NCBI GenBank assembly: GCA_025617745.1 | Contig: CM046858.1 | Span: 32,030,180 to 32,094,179 of the forward strand | Length of the DNA: 64,000 nt | Origin: Heliocidaris erythrogramma | Taxonomy: Eukaryota; Echinodermata; Echinoidea; Camarodonta; Echinometridae | Direction: 5' to 3' | Shown here: piece by piece, positions 43,737-56,025 of the stretch | How the letters are laid out: every line of letters starts with the position of its first letter | Position numbering within the stretch: the stretch's first letter is position 1 | Notes under the pieces: generated by a model | Seen by the model: the letters and a program-made list of their open reading frames with translations, nothing else | The model's database searches: none | Told to the model about the DNA's origin: nothing | Program-made: the position numbers and the translations under genes

Positions 43737-44712
43737 TATAGTATAGTGTGTACAGAACAGCTACGATACAATAATACAGTGTGAACAGAAGAGATACGAT
43801 GTAATACAGTGTGAACAGAAGATATATGATGTAATACAGTGTGAACAGAAGAGCTGTGATATAATACAGTGTGAACAGAAGAGATGTGATGTAGTACAGT
43901 GTGAACAGAAGAGCTTTGATATAATACAGTGTGAACAGAAGAGATGTGATGTAGTACAGTGTGAACAGAAGAGCGTTGATATAATACAGTGTGAACAGAA
44001 GAGATGTGATGTAGTACAGCGTAAACAGAAGAGATGTAATACAGTGTGAACAGAAGAGATATGATGTAGTACAGTGTGAGCAGAAGAGATATGATGTAGT
44101 ACAGTGTCAACAGAAGAGATATGATATAATACAGTGTGAACAGAAGAGATGTGATGTAGTACAGTGTGAACAGAAGAGCGTTGATATAATACAGTGTGAA
44201 CAGAAGAGATGTGATGTAGTACAGCGTAAACAGAAGAGATGTAATACAGTGTGAACAGAAGAGATATGATGTAGTACAGTGTGAACAGAAGAGCTTTGAT
44301 ATAATACAGTGTCAACAGAAGAGATATGATGTAATACAGTGTGAACAGAAGAGATATGATGTAGTACAGTGTCAACAGAAGAGATAATTATGATGTAGTA
44401 CATTGTGAACAGATTAGATATGATGTAGTACAGCGTAAACAGAAGAGATGTAATACAGTGTGAACAGAAGAGATATGATGTAGTACAGTGTGAGCAGAAG
44501 AGATATGATGTAGTACAGTGTCAACAGAAGAGATATGATGTAATACAGTGTGAACAGAAGAGATATGATGTAGTACAGTGTCAACAGAAGAGATAATTAT
44601 GATGTAGTACATTGTGAACAGATTAGATATGATGTAGTGCAGTGTGAACTGAAAATATATGATATAATACAGTGTGATCAGCACAGATGTGATATGATAT
44701 ACTACAATGTGA
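43737..44712. repeat. 30-bp minisatellite with higher-order duplication
   Basis: Roughly 32 units built on GTACAGTGTGAACAGAAGAG, period mostly 30 bp with some 25-27 bp and 33-bp variants. Blocks of several units recur: a run starting GTAGTACAGCGTAAACAG appears near 44014, 44217 and 44428. Because 30 is a multiple of 3, the minus strand reads as long false ORFs. Confidence 0.95.
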
Positions 44713-44979
44713 ACAGAACAGCCGTGACTTTCTTAGCTTCATCATCTTGTCTCCTGTGATATCCGATATTGGATGTCGTAAAATTTCCTTAGACAAAGAG
44801 AAGATTGATGGTGCAGAGGACAGGATGGTATCGATGTAATTAATGAGTGAGAGAGATTCCCCGTGTCTTCTTGATGATCTATGTAGCTCGTTTACTAGGC
44901 CGTGAATACGCGCTAGATGGCTACTTCGGATCAGACATCGTCCATGGAATTCCAACATGGATGACTCTGATGACAACAT
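44713..44979 (-). CDS. Exon-like frame beside the minisatellite, unidentified
   Basis: Minus-strand frame from ATG 44979: MLSSESSMLEFHGRCLIRSS, then HLARIHGLVNELHRSSRRHG, SLSLINYIDTILSSAPSIFS and DITGDKMMKLRKS. It alternates hydrophobic and polar residues like a helical protein. An acceptor-like CATCACTTCTTAG lies about 25 bp upstream. The frame runs into the minisatellite without an obvious donor. Family not recognised; it is on the same strand as the membrane-protein exon at 39707 but upstream of its start. Confidence 0.4.
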
Positions 44980-45049
44980 ATTTCAAGATGTAAATCTCGC
45001 TTTATATAGCTAAGAAGTGATGTACAGGACATCTTTCTATATACATTTC

Positions 45050-45306
45050 CAGTGGCGTACCCAGGATTTTTAAAGGGGTGTTTTTACTCCAAAATTCTCC
45101 GACAAGCAAAAACAAAAGGTTATCACCATTTAGGGGTTAAAAACAAGCTATTGTTTCCTTTCTAAACACCTAAAAAAAACTGCTAAAGGGGGTGTTTTAA
45201 CACCAAATAACACCAAAAGGGGGTGTTTGAACACCTAAAACACCCCCTTTTGCCGAAGGGGGGGGGGGGGGTTTGAACACCCAAAACACCCCCCCCCCCC
45301 CCCCCC
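45050..45306 (+). mobile_element. hAT-like MITE, left part with G/C homopolymers
   Basis: Begins CAGTGGCGTACCCAGGATTT, followed by repeated AAAGGGGGTGTTTT/AACACC units, G14 at 45258-45271 and C18 at 45289-45306. The expected inverted right end is missing. Confidence 0.55.
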
Positions 45307-45744
45307 ATGGAGACATACGATCATGTCCAAAGGAGTATGGGTAGGCCTACTTACATTAGCATCTCTTATCAAGAGATTCGAAACAATAAGTTTAATTAGT
45401 AAACGAAGAAGCTTGATGGGAGGAATTTTTAATTTGTAACACTGGGAGTAAAATGCCTAAAAATTTGTTTACAAATACGTTTAATTGTTGAAATTACAAG
45501 TTGTATATCGCATCTATTGGTTCATACATAGTTTCATAATTCTCTCACGCTGAGTGATGATCAAACAATAAGGAATGGTAGAGCCAACAAATATTGTTAT
45601 TTTGTGGGTTTTTTTTAGATGTTGATGTTATTGCTTTTTATTTTGTTTGTTTGATGCTGTTTTTATTGTTTAGTTGTTGTTTTTTGGTTGTTATTTTTTT
45701 TGTGTGTGTGTCTGTGTGCGTATGTGTTTCTGTTTTTAAATATA

Positions 45745-47365
45745 CATTGAAGTCATGTTATATTTGAAGCAATATCGGCGTGAGGCAAGGGGGAACCCTT
45801 CTCCTATTCTTTTTGCTTTGTATTTGAATGATTTTAAAGATTTCCTTCAGAAGAGTTATATAGGTTTGGATAGTCTCTGTTCTGAGGTTGGTCATTATTT
45901 CAATCAGAGTGGAATGGATTGTTATGTTGATTTATTTGCTCTTTTGTATGCTGATGATACGATTGTGTTAGGCGAGAGCCCTATAAGAGCTCCAAAAAGC
46001 TCTTAACTCTTTGTTTGATTATTGTCGTTTGTGGCGTCTAACAGTTAACACTTCTCAGGCGAAAGTTATACTTTTCTCACGTGGTAAGGTTAGGAAAGTC
46101 CCAAATTTTGCTTTTGGCAGTGATGTGTTAAACATATGTTACGATTATACCTATAGGTTTGTCAAGCGTCAAGGGCTTTCTATGCTTTGAAGATGAAATT
46201 AGAGTCCTCATGTCTCCCATTTGACTTACAACATCAATTGTTTGATCAACTGTTATTGCCGATATTATTTTATGGATGTAAGATATGGGGATTTAAGAAA
46301 ATAACCCAGATTGAAACTTTTTATTTGAAACATTATAAAGATCTCCTTGGTGTTCATAGGGCGATCCCTAATTGCATGGTTTATGGTGAATTGGGAATAT
46401 ATAAACTGGAGTATATTGTATGCGAATGTTTTGGTATAGGTTAGTTCATGGGACACAGGGTAAATTCAATTTGGCTAGCATAATGTATTCTTTTTATTTT
46501 TCACTACATCATAGTGGTATTCACACTTTACCATGGCTTGGAAGGATTAAAGGTGATACCTGCCAACGAGATAATGGCATAATGAAGTAAATGAATTCGC
46601 AATGTATTGTGTATCGATTATTTAAGCAAAAAGTGGAATTTGACAATTATTAGGTTAAACTGAATCCAGTTGATAGGAATTTTTTTGTCGATTTAGATGT
46701 TTGAATAATAAGCTTCCAATAGTAACTGGGAGGTATGCAGATGTACCTATATAGAGGGGATCGACTGTGTGAATATATTGCTCTCTGAATCAAATCGGGG
46801 ATGAGTTTCATTATCTTTTCCAGTGCCCAGTTTTTGATAATTATCGTAAGCAAGCATTACAGAAGTTCTTCTGGAAAAGCCCAAATGTATATAAGATGGA
46901 TTTGTGTTTAACCGTTCCCCAAGACCAGTGATTTTGAACTGGTTTTGTAAGGAAACTATTGATTTTTTTAAAAATAAAAAGTATAAGCTATAGGTATTTA
47001 TGCTGTGGTGTTCTTATAGGTATTTTTGAACACATGTAGATAGATGTTTATACTGGTTTTTGTTTAATTTTTACCGACTATAAATGTCATGAGATTTAAC
47101 CAACCTTTTATAAGCAGGCACAGTGCCTGTTGTAAAATTCTGACCTGTTTAGCATGGTAGTATGTTCAGCTCCATCTTCTGCATATAAATACCATTTCAT
47201 GTTAAATCACTTTATATATTGTTATTCTTATCTTACTTTGTTAGGCATATACATTTTTTCTTTATCTGTATCTCTTGCCAGCTTGCACCAAAGTGTAATC
47301 GTTATTGTTTTTATGTACTCGCATACCCCAGGAGGGTGATTGAGTTAATAAACTAAACTAATTTG
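45745..47365 (+). pseudogene. Decayed LINE: reverse transcriptase and C-terminal region
   Basis: Pieces in several frames: NIGVRQGG then SPILFALYLNDF, the catalytic box LLYADDTIVLGES (45945-45980), ALNSLFDYCRLW, LFDQLLLPILFYGCKIWGFK (46240-46300), PNCMVYGELGIYKLEY, and a distal RGDEFHYLFQCPVFDN (46795-46840). This is the order of RT palm, thumb and C-terminal region in non-LTR retrotransposons. Many frameshifts and stops make it dead. It is 5'-truncated just before the palm and ends near 47365 in TTAATAAACTAAACTAA, a repeat-type 3' tail. It differs from the LINE at 63. Confidence 0.85.
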
Positions 47366-49286
47366 AAATTCAATCACTTTAACATTATGCTGAGCATAAT
47401 AACGTGTATGCATAGAAGGGAACATACTATTTGCAAGGCATGCATGTATCTCCGTCTCAAAATGAAGTAGTTGTCAGGAAATATCGAACAAGTCTTTGAA
47501 TAATTTAAAAAGAGAACGAATGGAATACCCTCTGGTTGCTATGGTAACAACACGGTAAGGTTGCCGCATAAAAGTGTAATGAACTAGTACAATGCACTAC
47601 CACTATTCAAGATGAATAATTTGGGGTCTTAAAAGCAGTAGCGGATCCAGTAGGGTACAGACTCGTGTTCTACTCGTCTAGAAACTCTTGTGAATTCAGA
47701 AACAGTTTTCTTATCGGTTAAGAAACTAACACTTCTTCGTAATTTATATTTCAACAATAAACTTTAGTTTAAGGAGACCAGTCTCGGTCTCTGGTCTCTG
47801 GTATCTGTTTTAGTCTTGAACCGGAGACCTAATTAATGCCAATGAAAGGTAATGTTTTCCTCCCGGTCGTTGAACCCAGGTCTCGAATATAATAAACACT
47901 TGAGGAGTCTTGTCATAGTTTATTATGTTGATATGGATGGTGAAGTAAATTTGTTTAATAATCAATGAGGAGTGCTTCTCCCTAGACCTTGTTACGGTTT
48001 CAATACGATGACAATTATATTGGTAAAGGCATAGAAAATGACTTTCATAATATTTATAATTCATATCTTGAAGATTATTTCAATAACTTGTTAATTATCT
48101 CAAAAATATCCATCAGTATCTGAAAAAGGGTTTTTTCCGCGGTAAAATGCCTGTCTTTGTGGTGAACAACATGCTATATTATGTTCCATTTCATCGAACA
48201 AATATTTCATTGTGAATATCTGATATAACATTACATTTTCTCACGATTGCATGTACAATGTGGGATACACCATATTCCAAATAGGAGAGAAAGAGTATAA
48301 CGTTAAAATTGAGTTCTTCAGATGTATGAATTGCTTGACAAAGACAACCCACCAACAACCATTCTCCTTTTTAGAAGCAAGATTTCTCCAATCCAAGACT
48401 AGCTCTACACATCAACAACCATTCTGGAGATTTCTCCAATAACTTCCCAAAAGTGCTTTAATCCCAAAAGAATCGCCGAAAAGTGCCGTTACGCCGATGA
48501 GATGAAAGAGCGACTGACCATTTTAGGAAATAAGTAGAACATGCTGGCGGTTAAAATCGAATATGGAATTGAATCAGCCATGCGGACGTACATCGCGTAG
48601 AAGTTTCCATTATTAAATTTCACGCAAGCACATTTTGCAATTGAAAAGCTCTAAGTAAGTACGAATACAAGCTGCAAACGCATATTTTAATATATTGCTC
48701 AGTGATGATGATTTAGCAGAGATTTTGCACCTTCTAATAGTAACATTCGAATCCAATGGAAATAGATCCTGGAGTAAGAGAAACGGTAAATTTATGATAT
48801 ATTATATGAAATAACATTTAAGGAATGACATTTCTTCTCCAAAATCTCTAATCTATGTATGGCATAAAACCTGTTAATCTACAGTTATTTTTACAGTGTA
48901 GTAGTAGCAGCTTAGCAGCAGCAGGAGTAGCAATCGAAGAAATGATAGTGGTGGTGTGATCAAGCTCAGACCATTACCAGTGGAATGCCAAAGCCTATTA
49001 ATCAGTTAATAACATTGTCTGACACAAATCATCATTGTACGTAATATTTTACGTTAGCCTTCAAGAATCTTGATTCAGTTTGAGTGATTGCCGCATATAC
49101 CCATATTCTTGGACCCCATTCACACTCACTTCCTTAGAGCGATCCAAGTAACACACGTTCTTCAAGAACTGTTTCGAGCTCCGTTACTTCCAGAAGTCAA
49201 TGAGCAAACAATCTAATCCAGAATGTTGTTTTAGCAGAGTGATAACACAGATAACATGACAACTACCATAGTAATTAACATACAAA
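47366..49286. other. Non-coding stretch
   Basis: A short imperfect duplication (CAACAACCATTCT ... AGATTTCTCCAAT) spans 48347-48440. A GCAGTAGCGGATCCAG string at 47635-47650 recalls hAT-MITE ends. No gene recognised. Confidence 0.5.
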
Positions 49287-49586
49287 CAGTGGCGTATCTA
49301 GGGGCAGGAAGGCACGTGCCCCGGGAGGCACTTGGAAGGGCGCAAAAAACGCAAAGAAGAGAAAGAAAAAAGGGTGAAATTGAGAAAAATCATAATACTT
49401 ACGGATTATGCTTCCCCAAATCCGCAGTGTAAATGCACTAGAAATCCAGTTTTTGAGGGTTTGAACTGGGAATTTTTTTTTTTCTTTATCTTTTTTTTTA
49501 GCGGAGCTCTGTAATTTGCTCGCTATCATTTAAGTTTCATCTGACTCCTGCTAAAGATTGCGCCATAATCCCTCGATACGCCACTC
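49287..49586. mobile_element. hAT-like MITE with 8-bp target duplication
   Basis: 300 bp from CAGTGGCGTATCTAGGG to CCCTCGATACGCCACTC (inverted ends, 15 of 17). It is flanked by CATACAAA (49279-49286) and CATACGAA (49587-49594), an 8-bp duplication with one change. Eight-bp duplications and CAG-type ends are features of hAT transposons. Non-coding. Confidence 0.8.
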
Positions 49587-50470
49587 CATACGAAACCTTA
49601 ATTAACTGTCAAATTAACACCTATTACTCAAGACCGACGGCTTAACTACTTTTAATGAAGTAGAGGAACTGAAAATATATTTGCAGTTTAATAGATTGAT
49701 GGCACTCATCGAATGAGAACATAACATGGTTTAGGCAGGTCCAAATACGCAGTGTACAAAAAAAGGTTTCTGTTATCGCCTGGATGGGAACAGGTTTATT
49801 CTTTCACATCTCATAAATGAAACCCTCAATTTAAAGCGTTTTATTCTTTCTGGGCTTTTTTTTTTTGGGGGGGGGGGCTGTTTGTTTTGTTTAGTCTTTG
49901 TTTGTTTTTAATATACAAGCAAATTTGTTTACATTCTTCTTTGGGTTCCTGATAACTTCAAGAACTGAGAAGAGAAAGTCCTTGTGCTCCAAAATTTTCA
50001 GCATGCTTATTTTGTATTGTTATTGTTTTTTGTTAGTGACTGATAATAAGGAAGTACCACGGCAGTATTTGAGTTCACAATGAAATCAATACATATTGCA
50101 TAATTTATAATCATCATTCCGCAAAACAGAATCAACTCCGAATATTGTTCTTGAAAAACTTTGATTTAACAAAAGCACCAAGTGTGTCAGGTGCATCTCT
50201 ACATTGCTGATGTCAAAGTGTTTTGCAAAGCAATCTGGTTTTGCCCAGGATAGCTGCCTTCTGAAGGTCGCGACAGAAGGATTATTAACACAAGATTAAT
50301 TTAATCTTAATATTTATTTATGTATGTTATCCGTAGAACAGTACATGTATCTGTTTTGCCCTACTTAATTGAATTCATTGTACTGGGCCATAATGATATT
50401 TTGCATGTCCATCTATTCATGTAATCACATAAATTAAATTTAGTTTATATTATCATTATTATTATTATTA

Positions 50471-50507
<37 letters not shown>

Positions 50508-50599
50508 GGATCGACTTACCTTCACATATCAAATAGAGTCCTTCTCTTAATGTATTCAAAAAGAGGGCGAAATCATCAAAACTGAATACCTTATAATAC
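49587..50599. other. Non-coding stretch
   Basis: G11 at 49867-49877 and (ATT)n at 50452-50508. No gene recognised. Confidence 0.6.
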
Positions 50600-50875
50600 T
50601 TAGTTTACTTTATCTATATTCAGGCTTTACTCTTATATTTGTATTGTTTTTGTCTGTTACATGTGTTTTGTCTTTTCTTATGATGTTGTTTATACTTTAT
50701 GGGGCAGCACCAATAAGGCTCTTGCCTTCCTAAGCTGTCTCCTCATTCATATACGGTGACTGTTCTACATTTTTTGTAAATGTACTTCTTTATGAATGGA
50801 TGAAATAAATGGAATAAGTATTATTATTATTACTATTATTATTAATGTTATTATTATTATTATTATTGTCATTAA
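50600..50875 (+). mobile_element. Probable LINE 3' end with (ATT)n tail
   Basis: A GCACCAATAAGGCTCTTGCC stretch is followed by TGGATGAAATAAATGGAATA and then (ATT)n (50818-50872). This arrangement, stop-rich 3' UTR plus short-repeat tail, is LINE-like; no coding part is left. Confidence 0.4.
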
Positions 50876-53266
50876 TTTTGCTTTAAAATTGCTTTTTATT
50901 ATGTCAACGTGCTGAAATTTTCGGTATTTACGTTCAAATATTTCGGTATACGTGCTCATATCATAAATGGATAATAATGTGTATGACTCATGATAAAGAT
51001 GAAAACGAGAGCAATAATTCTACTTAATAAAAGCTGACAGCCCATGGAATCGATTCTCTGTAGGTCGTTAGTAAATGTTATCAAGACTCGTTCTTTGTCT
51101 GGTTGCCTGCAGCTTAAGGTGAAAGTTCATATACCAAGAAATATCTTGGAAATGTCATTAACAGCTACAGAAAGAGGCAGTAGTCTTAGTAAAGTTTGGA
51201 TTGGATTTTGTTCCCTCCTTTGCGACTAAATGTCATGAGCATGCGAGACAGGATGGGACGATTATTCATTGTGAACAAATTTGTACAATTTGGGATTATT
51301 AATGTCACGCTATATGAAGCTGAATTCCTTTTGCCCTTCTAATGATTTGTTAAACTGTTCCGGTAATGTGGCATTTGAGGGCCAAAACAGTGTAGCGTGA
51401 CAAATGGTGTCACTACTACTGCTACTACAACTACTACTACTACTACTACTACTTTTTTGCACTTATAACCCTTCTTCTAACGCGAATATACCTCTTCTAA
51501 CGCTGATATACTTCTTCTACTGTTAATATAATTCTTCCACTGTTAATACACATCTGTTTATACTAATGAGTTAGATGCAAAGTCACTACTTTTAATGTTT
51601 TTGCCACTCTAGATTAATTCGTAAGCGAGGTAGAAATACAACAGGTTAACCATATCAAAGATTGGTGTAACTACGTATTGCCTTTTCACCGAGTCAAGCC
51701 TTGCTGATCGGTACGCTTCTAATAACACGTAGAATAGGATCTCATTATGAACTATTCACGGATCGGAGAGCATGATATTCCATTGTAATTGCTTTGTCAA
51801 CAAAGACCACTATAAACATAAAAGATCAGATTGTTAGCCTATAGTCATATTCATAAATCAACAGTTCTGCTGGTGACACAGTAAAGCAATCTCAAAACCA
51901 CATCGACCATTGTAGGATTTTTGTTTGAGGCTGTGTAAACCACATAGAAACGAAACCCTGCTGAGATCAAACCAAAGTGCTGTAGTTGGGTTTTATTTAT
52001 ACCTTGATTTCAACTGTCTTAACCCCCAGGCATGCCAGGTAATTTTCGAGTAATTGTACTCCTTGTAGTATAGTTGGGAAGAAACGATAAGTTTAGTCAA
52101 TACATGAATCTGACCATGTTAATAACTCGGCGATAAAAGAAATGATTAGAAGTACATTTTATTAAAGAACCTTCAAGGTCATTATTCTGAGAAGATTACC
52201 CAAGTGAAATGAAGATGGCAATGAATATATCGAAATAGATTTCATGTAATAAGATCTCACAGCGATATCTTAGTACATCTTGGTAGTGAAGCAAATATTT
52301 TAATGAGTAAATTGCATCCGATGGTTATGATCCATTTTAACAAGTTTAAAGCAAATTAAGATAACGGAGATGACACAAATCAGCGAAGATTAAATTTGAA
52401 CATGTTGAAGAGCGAAAGACGAATCTCAAAGTACGCAAGGTATGAATGGCAAATAATGATGTAAGGAATGAATGGAACAGAAGGAGATAAAAGAAGAAGG
52501 AGTAAAAGTTAACTTTAAAAATGGATGTAAACTTGATGACAGCATTCAGTAAGAGAAAGAGGGAGGTACACAAATAGAAACAAAACACGTAAACGCGTCT
52601 GTATAGAAAGCAAGTCATGCATGTTAAAATTCAAGGTCTTACAAAATTCTGTAATATCTAACACGCAAGATTAATGCAAAAGTTAAAACATCAAAAAGTC
52701 GATGCAAACTCTTTACTAATTTTCATGTCATTAAACACGACAAAACTATCTCTACACATTCAAGTGCAACTCGCTCCATGATGGGACCTTGATAGTAATA
52801 AATGACATACCTGATTTGTTGAGATTAATCCTCGCTACATGTTTCCAATCATGATAGCATTTCTGTCTTTCCGCAGTATCAATAATAGGTTTAATCTCTT
52901 TACAGTACAGATTCCCAGTTGTTTCCTCGAGCGTTTACATCTGCAATCCCCATGTAAAGAGCTAACACATTCACTACCAGCCAAGTTCATGGGTGATATT
53001 ATCACTTGCCTCCAGTGTTTTGTTCGCGTGCTACTGCTTGACCCGCTTGCCTGGCTGGAACGGTTATTTAGCAACGGTGCAAAAATCAGCACGACCAAGA
53101 GTGAATGAAAGCTGAGCACGCCCTCTTGTGAGAATTGTACGTACAACTACATTGACTTTGACTCCCTGTGATGTGAATCAGTGTTGAGATAGAGAAGGGA
53201 GTATATTTATTAAACCTCAGCAGTCGGGGAGGGGAACGGTCCAAACTAAAGGCCCATCAGGATAGT
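50876..53266. other. Non-coding stretch with one weak exon candidate
   Basis: (CTA)n at 51416-51452. On the minus strand 53068-52905 is open (includes TKHWRQVIISPMNLAGSECV, LHGDCRCKRSRKQLGIC) behind CCGTTCCAG and before ACT/GTAAAG, so it might be a small exon of a Cys-containing protein. Confidence is low. Confidence 0.35.
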
Positions 53267-53520
53267 GGAGGTGGCGTGGTATAGTGGTTCATTCACTTGA
53301 CTCTCAATCCAAGGGTTTGCACCAAGGGTTGAAGGTTCGAATCTCAGCATCTTTTGGCAAGACATTAATCCACATTTGCCACTCTACACCCAGGTGTTAA
53401 ATGGGTACCTGGCAGGATTTATTCCTTGAAATGCACTGTGCACTAATTACGGCTGCCGGAGCTAAAGCCAGGGTAATAATATCCAAACCCTTTGGAAGCG
53501 CATAGGGACGTTATATCATA
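53267..53520 (+). mobile_element. tRNA-derived SINE, left part
   Basis: tRNA-like head with A box (TGGCGTGGTATAGTGG, 53272-53287) and B box (GGTTCGAATCT, 53334-53344). A CCAAGGGTT duplication sits between them. The body carries CACCCAGGTGTTAAATGGG and TACCTGGCAGGAT. The tail of the same SINE type (TATGCGCTATACAAGAACGG plus (TTA)n) appears at 54047-54104 after two other elements. It is not a tRNA gene. Confidence 0.8.
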
Positions 53521-53882
53521 TTATAAAACGGGTTCAAGAATGTAGCCATCCTGATTGGTCAAATAACACCATGTGACCGTGCAAAAAAAAAAGTGATAAC
53601 ACACGGCAAAAAGGCTCTAAAGCACGACTGAGCTGCGCGTCCGCCTACCTCTGGTGCGTGCAAACTTAAAACACAGTGAAATCGCGTAGTTGTCATTTCA
53701 GCGCAGGGATTACATGCGCGCACTGAAACGCGCATGACTTTTGTTGGCTGCGCATAACGCTTCTGTGATGTCATCCAGGAAAGCAAATGGCAACCTACAT
53801 GACTGTGCGACTCTTGGCGTTTCTATGGGATTCGTAACCATTTTTATAGACTTCTTAATCATATTGCCGACCCGTTTTATAA
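53521..53882. mobile_element. MITE with TTATAAAACGGGT ends, nested in the SINE
   Basis: TTATAAAACGGGTT at 53521-53534 and GACCCGTTTTATAA at 53869-53882 are inverted (13 of 14). The 362-bp interior is GC-rich with many CGCGC motifs and no frame. It lies exactly where the SINE body breaks off. Confidence 0.65.
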
Positions 53883-53888
53883 AACTAT

Positions 53889-54046
53889 CAATACATGGTT
53901 GTGAGTTCGTGCATTAGTGCGATCTGGCACTAATGGTGGCACTAAAAGGTTTTTATCGTGGTGTCATAGTATAGTATAGTATAGTACACCACGATAAAAA
54001 CCTTTGTGTTGCCAGATCGCACCAACACACTCCCAACCATGTATTA
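53889..54046. repeat. Long hairpin with (ATAGT)n loop
   Basis: Outer arms AATACATGGTTG / CAACCATGTATT and inner arms AGGTTTTTATCGTGGTG / CACCACGATAAAAACCT enclose TCATAGTATAGTATAGTATA (loop ~53964-53987). A 12-nt bulge occurs on the left arm. Confidence 0.85.
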
Positions 54047-54104
54047 ATAGTATAATGTGATATGCGCTATACAAGAACGGTTTATTATTATTATTATTAT
54101 TATA
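54047..54104 (+). mobile_element. SINE tail
   Basis: GATATGCGCTATACAAGAAC followed by (TTA)n; probably the right end of the SINE starting at 53267. Confidence 0.6.
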
Positions 54105-54295
54105 GTGAACACCTTTACATACCAAATTAATGTATCGTATCAATGAATTATCATTAGCATGAACAATCATGTGATTTATCATCATAATCTGTATTTTGTT
54201 ATCTATGGTATCGTAAGTATGAATCGCTTACTTATTGTTTGCTACTTTGTTGTACTAACAGCTACGGTCACAAAGGTTCGTACGAACTGTATGAT

Positions 54296-54934
54296 GGGGT
54301 GACCATATTTCGCGCACATTCAAATTTTTATTAGAAATGTGATATTCGATACTTGATTTCTCATATTCTACAATAATTTATTTATAAAGTTTTATACCAA
54401 ACGGAAAGCAAAATTCTGGACTAAAACTTGATTCAACAAGAACATTAATCGACGAAGAATTTCGGAAAAATCGCGATCTCGAAACCCAGTGTCGGATCGC
54501 GCAACACACTGAAAAAAAAAAGTGCATAAAAACCACGAGACCTAAGTTCGCGCACGTAAATTAACATCTAAGTTATCCAACGTAGCGGTCCAGCAAAGGG
54601 AAGATAATTGCATCATTTGTAAGACAAAATATCATACAATCATTTGGTATCACGTTTTACCTACAAATTTGATGACATCTTCTATCAAAATGAGGATTTT
54701 TGGACCGTTGTCGGTAACTTCATATTTTTCGGAAACTGACGCAAAAAGTAGCAAAATTGCCGATATTTTGTCAATATCTTCATAATTTCTCACCCAACTT
54801 AAAAGAAAATATAGTCCATATGTAATTTTAGCTTCCTCTATCTAATAGCGCTATCAGATTTTCGAAATCTTTTGTAGTTTTTTAGATATTGCCCTGTGCG
54901 CGAACTTAGGTCATGCACGAAATATGGTCACACC
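54296..54934. mobile_element. MITE with GGTGTGACCATATTTCG ends
   Basis: GGGGTGACCATATTTCGCGCA at the left and its inverse TGCACGAAATATGGTCACAC at 54914-54933 (about 19 of 21 pair). CCTAAGTTCGCGCAC recurs inside and near the right end. Non-coding. Confidence 0.65.
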
Positions 54935-55662
54935 ACCATATATTGTAGGCCATATCTTGAAAATAGTAAATATTTTAATCCCACTTTGAAAAGTTTCTCT
55001 ACTGCTAATCTTGGTACCTTCATTCATTCCGTAATCTTTGCGTTTGCAGGAAGAGAGGTAAAAACGTCCCTTGTGACATTACTCAATTTTGTACTATTTC
55101 ATGCATCGAGTTCATGGTGCACGTTAGTTGCTGCTCTGTGGAATGTTTTATTGTGATTGGCTTCTCATGTAACTAAGAATCACATTTAGACGGATTATTG
55201 ATGAATGGTATCAATAATGGAAAAGGTACAGAAAAACTGCACCTCCCCCTTGCGTAAAAACAAAGAAAATAGATGGCCCATCCTAGCTATACTCCACATT
55301 CATTATTTATTGTTACATTTTCTTTCTTTCTCAGGTTAGATATATACCAAGCAGGCCTCCTAATGAAGCGGGCAGGGAAGGCGGAGAATGGAGAGAGAGA
55401 GAGAGAGAGAGAAGGGGGGGGTTAGGGGTGAATCATAGCAAAAACGAGGCTAATGGTCTATTGTATACATTCTGCTTCATTCAGCTCACCATATTGCACA
55501 CTACTTTCAAGTGAATGTTCTTGCTCTGTTTTTAAATTTGCCACTTAATTGTGTCTCAAATTGTATAACAATAAATATACTTGAAAGAATCGATGCCCCC
55601 CAATGAAGTTTGACGATGCTATGTCCCGTAAGAAAGTCATTCCAGAACATCTGCAAAGCTCC
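54935..55662. other. Non-coding stretch
   Basis: (GA)n with a G-run at 55390-55424. No gene recognised. Confidence 0.5.
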
Positions 55663-55768
55663 GCTAGCAGTAGCCTCTTGTCGAGGCCCTGGCGCTGTTG
55701 AAATCCAAAATCCAAAAAGAAAAACCGAGGCGCTTGCGCCGAGGGCCTCTTGACACCCGACCTGAATT
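55663..55768. repeat. GC-rich inverted repeat, left copy
   Basis: Contains AGCCTCTTGTCGAGGCCCTG, GCGCTGTTGAAATCC, GAGGCGCTTGCGCCGAGG and GACACCCGACCTGAATT. The same blocks in reverse complement are at 56455-56587, which has about 30 extra bases in the middle. Confidence 0.85.
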
Positions 55769-56025
55769 ATATATTCATGAGGCACGATTTCCTACTGAAT
55801 TATGCATGAAACGTGAATAGTTAGATAACCGCGGCGATCGCCCAGCAAATTGGCCAATGAAATCTCAAGGATTTCTTACTTCAGTTCTGGACTAGTCTAT
55901 TATTTTTTTGGGGGATTACGTAAATCTCTTGCTCAAAATGCATTCACAGACAAGCACATTATGAAGAATTCGATCTCTAGCTTACAAACCATGGTAATTT
56001 GAAATAAGACAAATGTACATATTTC

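Noticed and set aside
43700-44684. Several 98-204 codon minus-strand ORFs of repeated Ser-Val-His-Thr-Val-Leu type
   Set aside because: They are the 30-bp minisatellite read in phase; no stop arises because the period is a multiple of three.
43737-44712. CRISPR-like array
   Set aside because: There are no unique spacers; the units are contiguous and near-identical, and the DNA is eukaryotic.
53267-53350. Genuine tRNA gene
   Set aside because: A and B boxes are present, but stems do not pair well, there is an inserted duplication, and the sequence continues into a SINE body.
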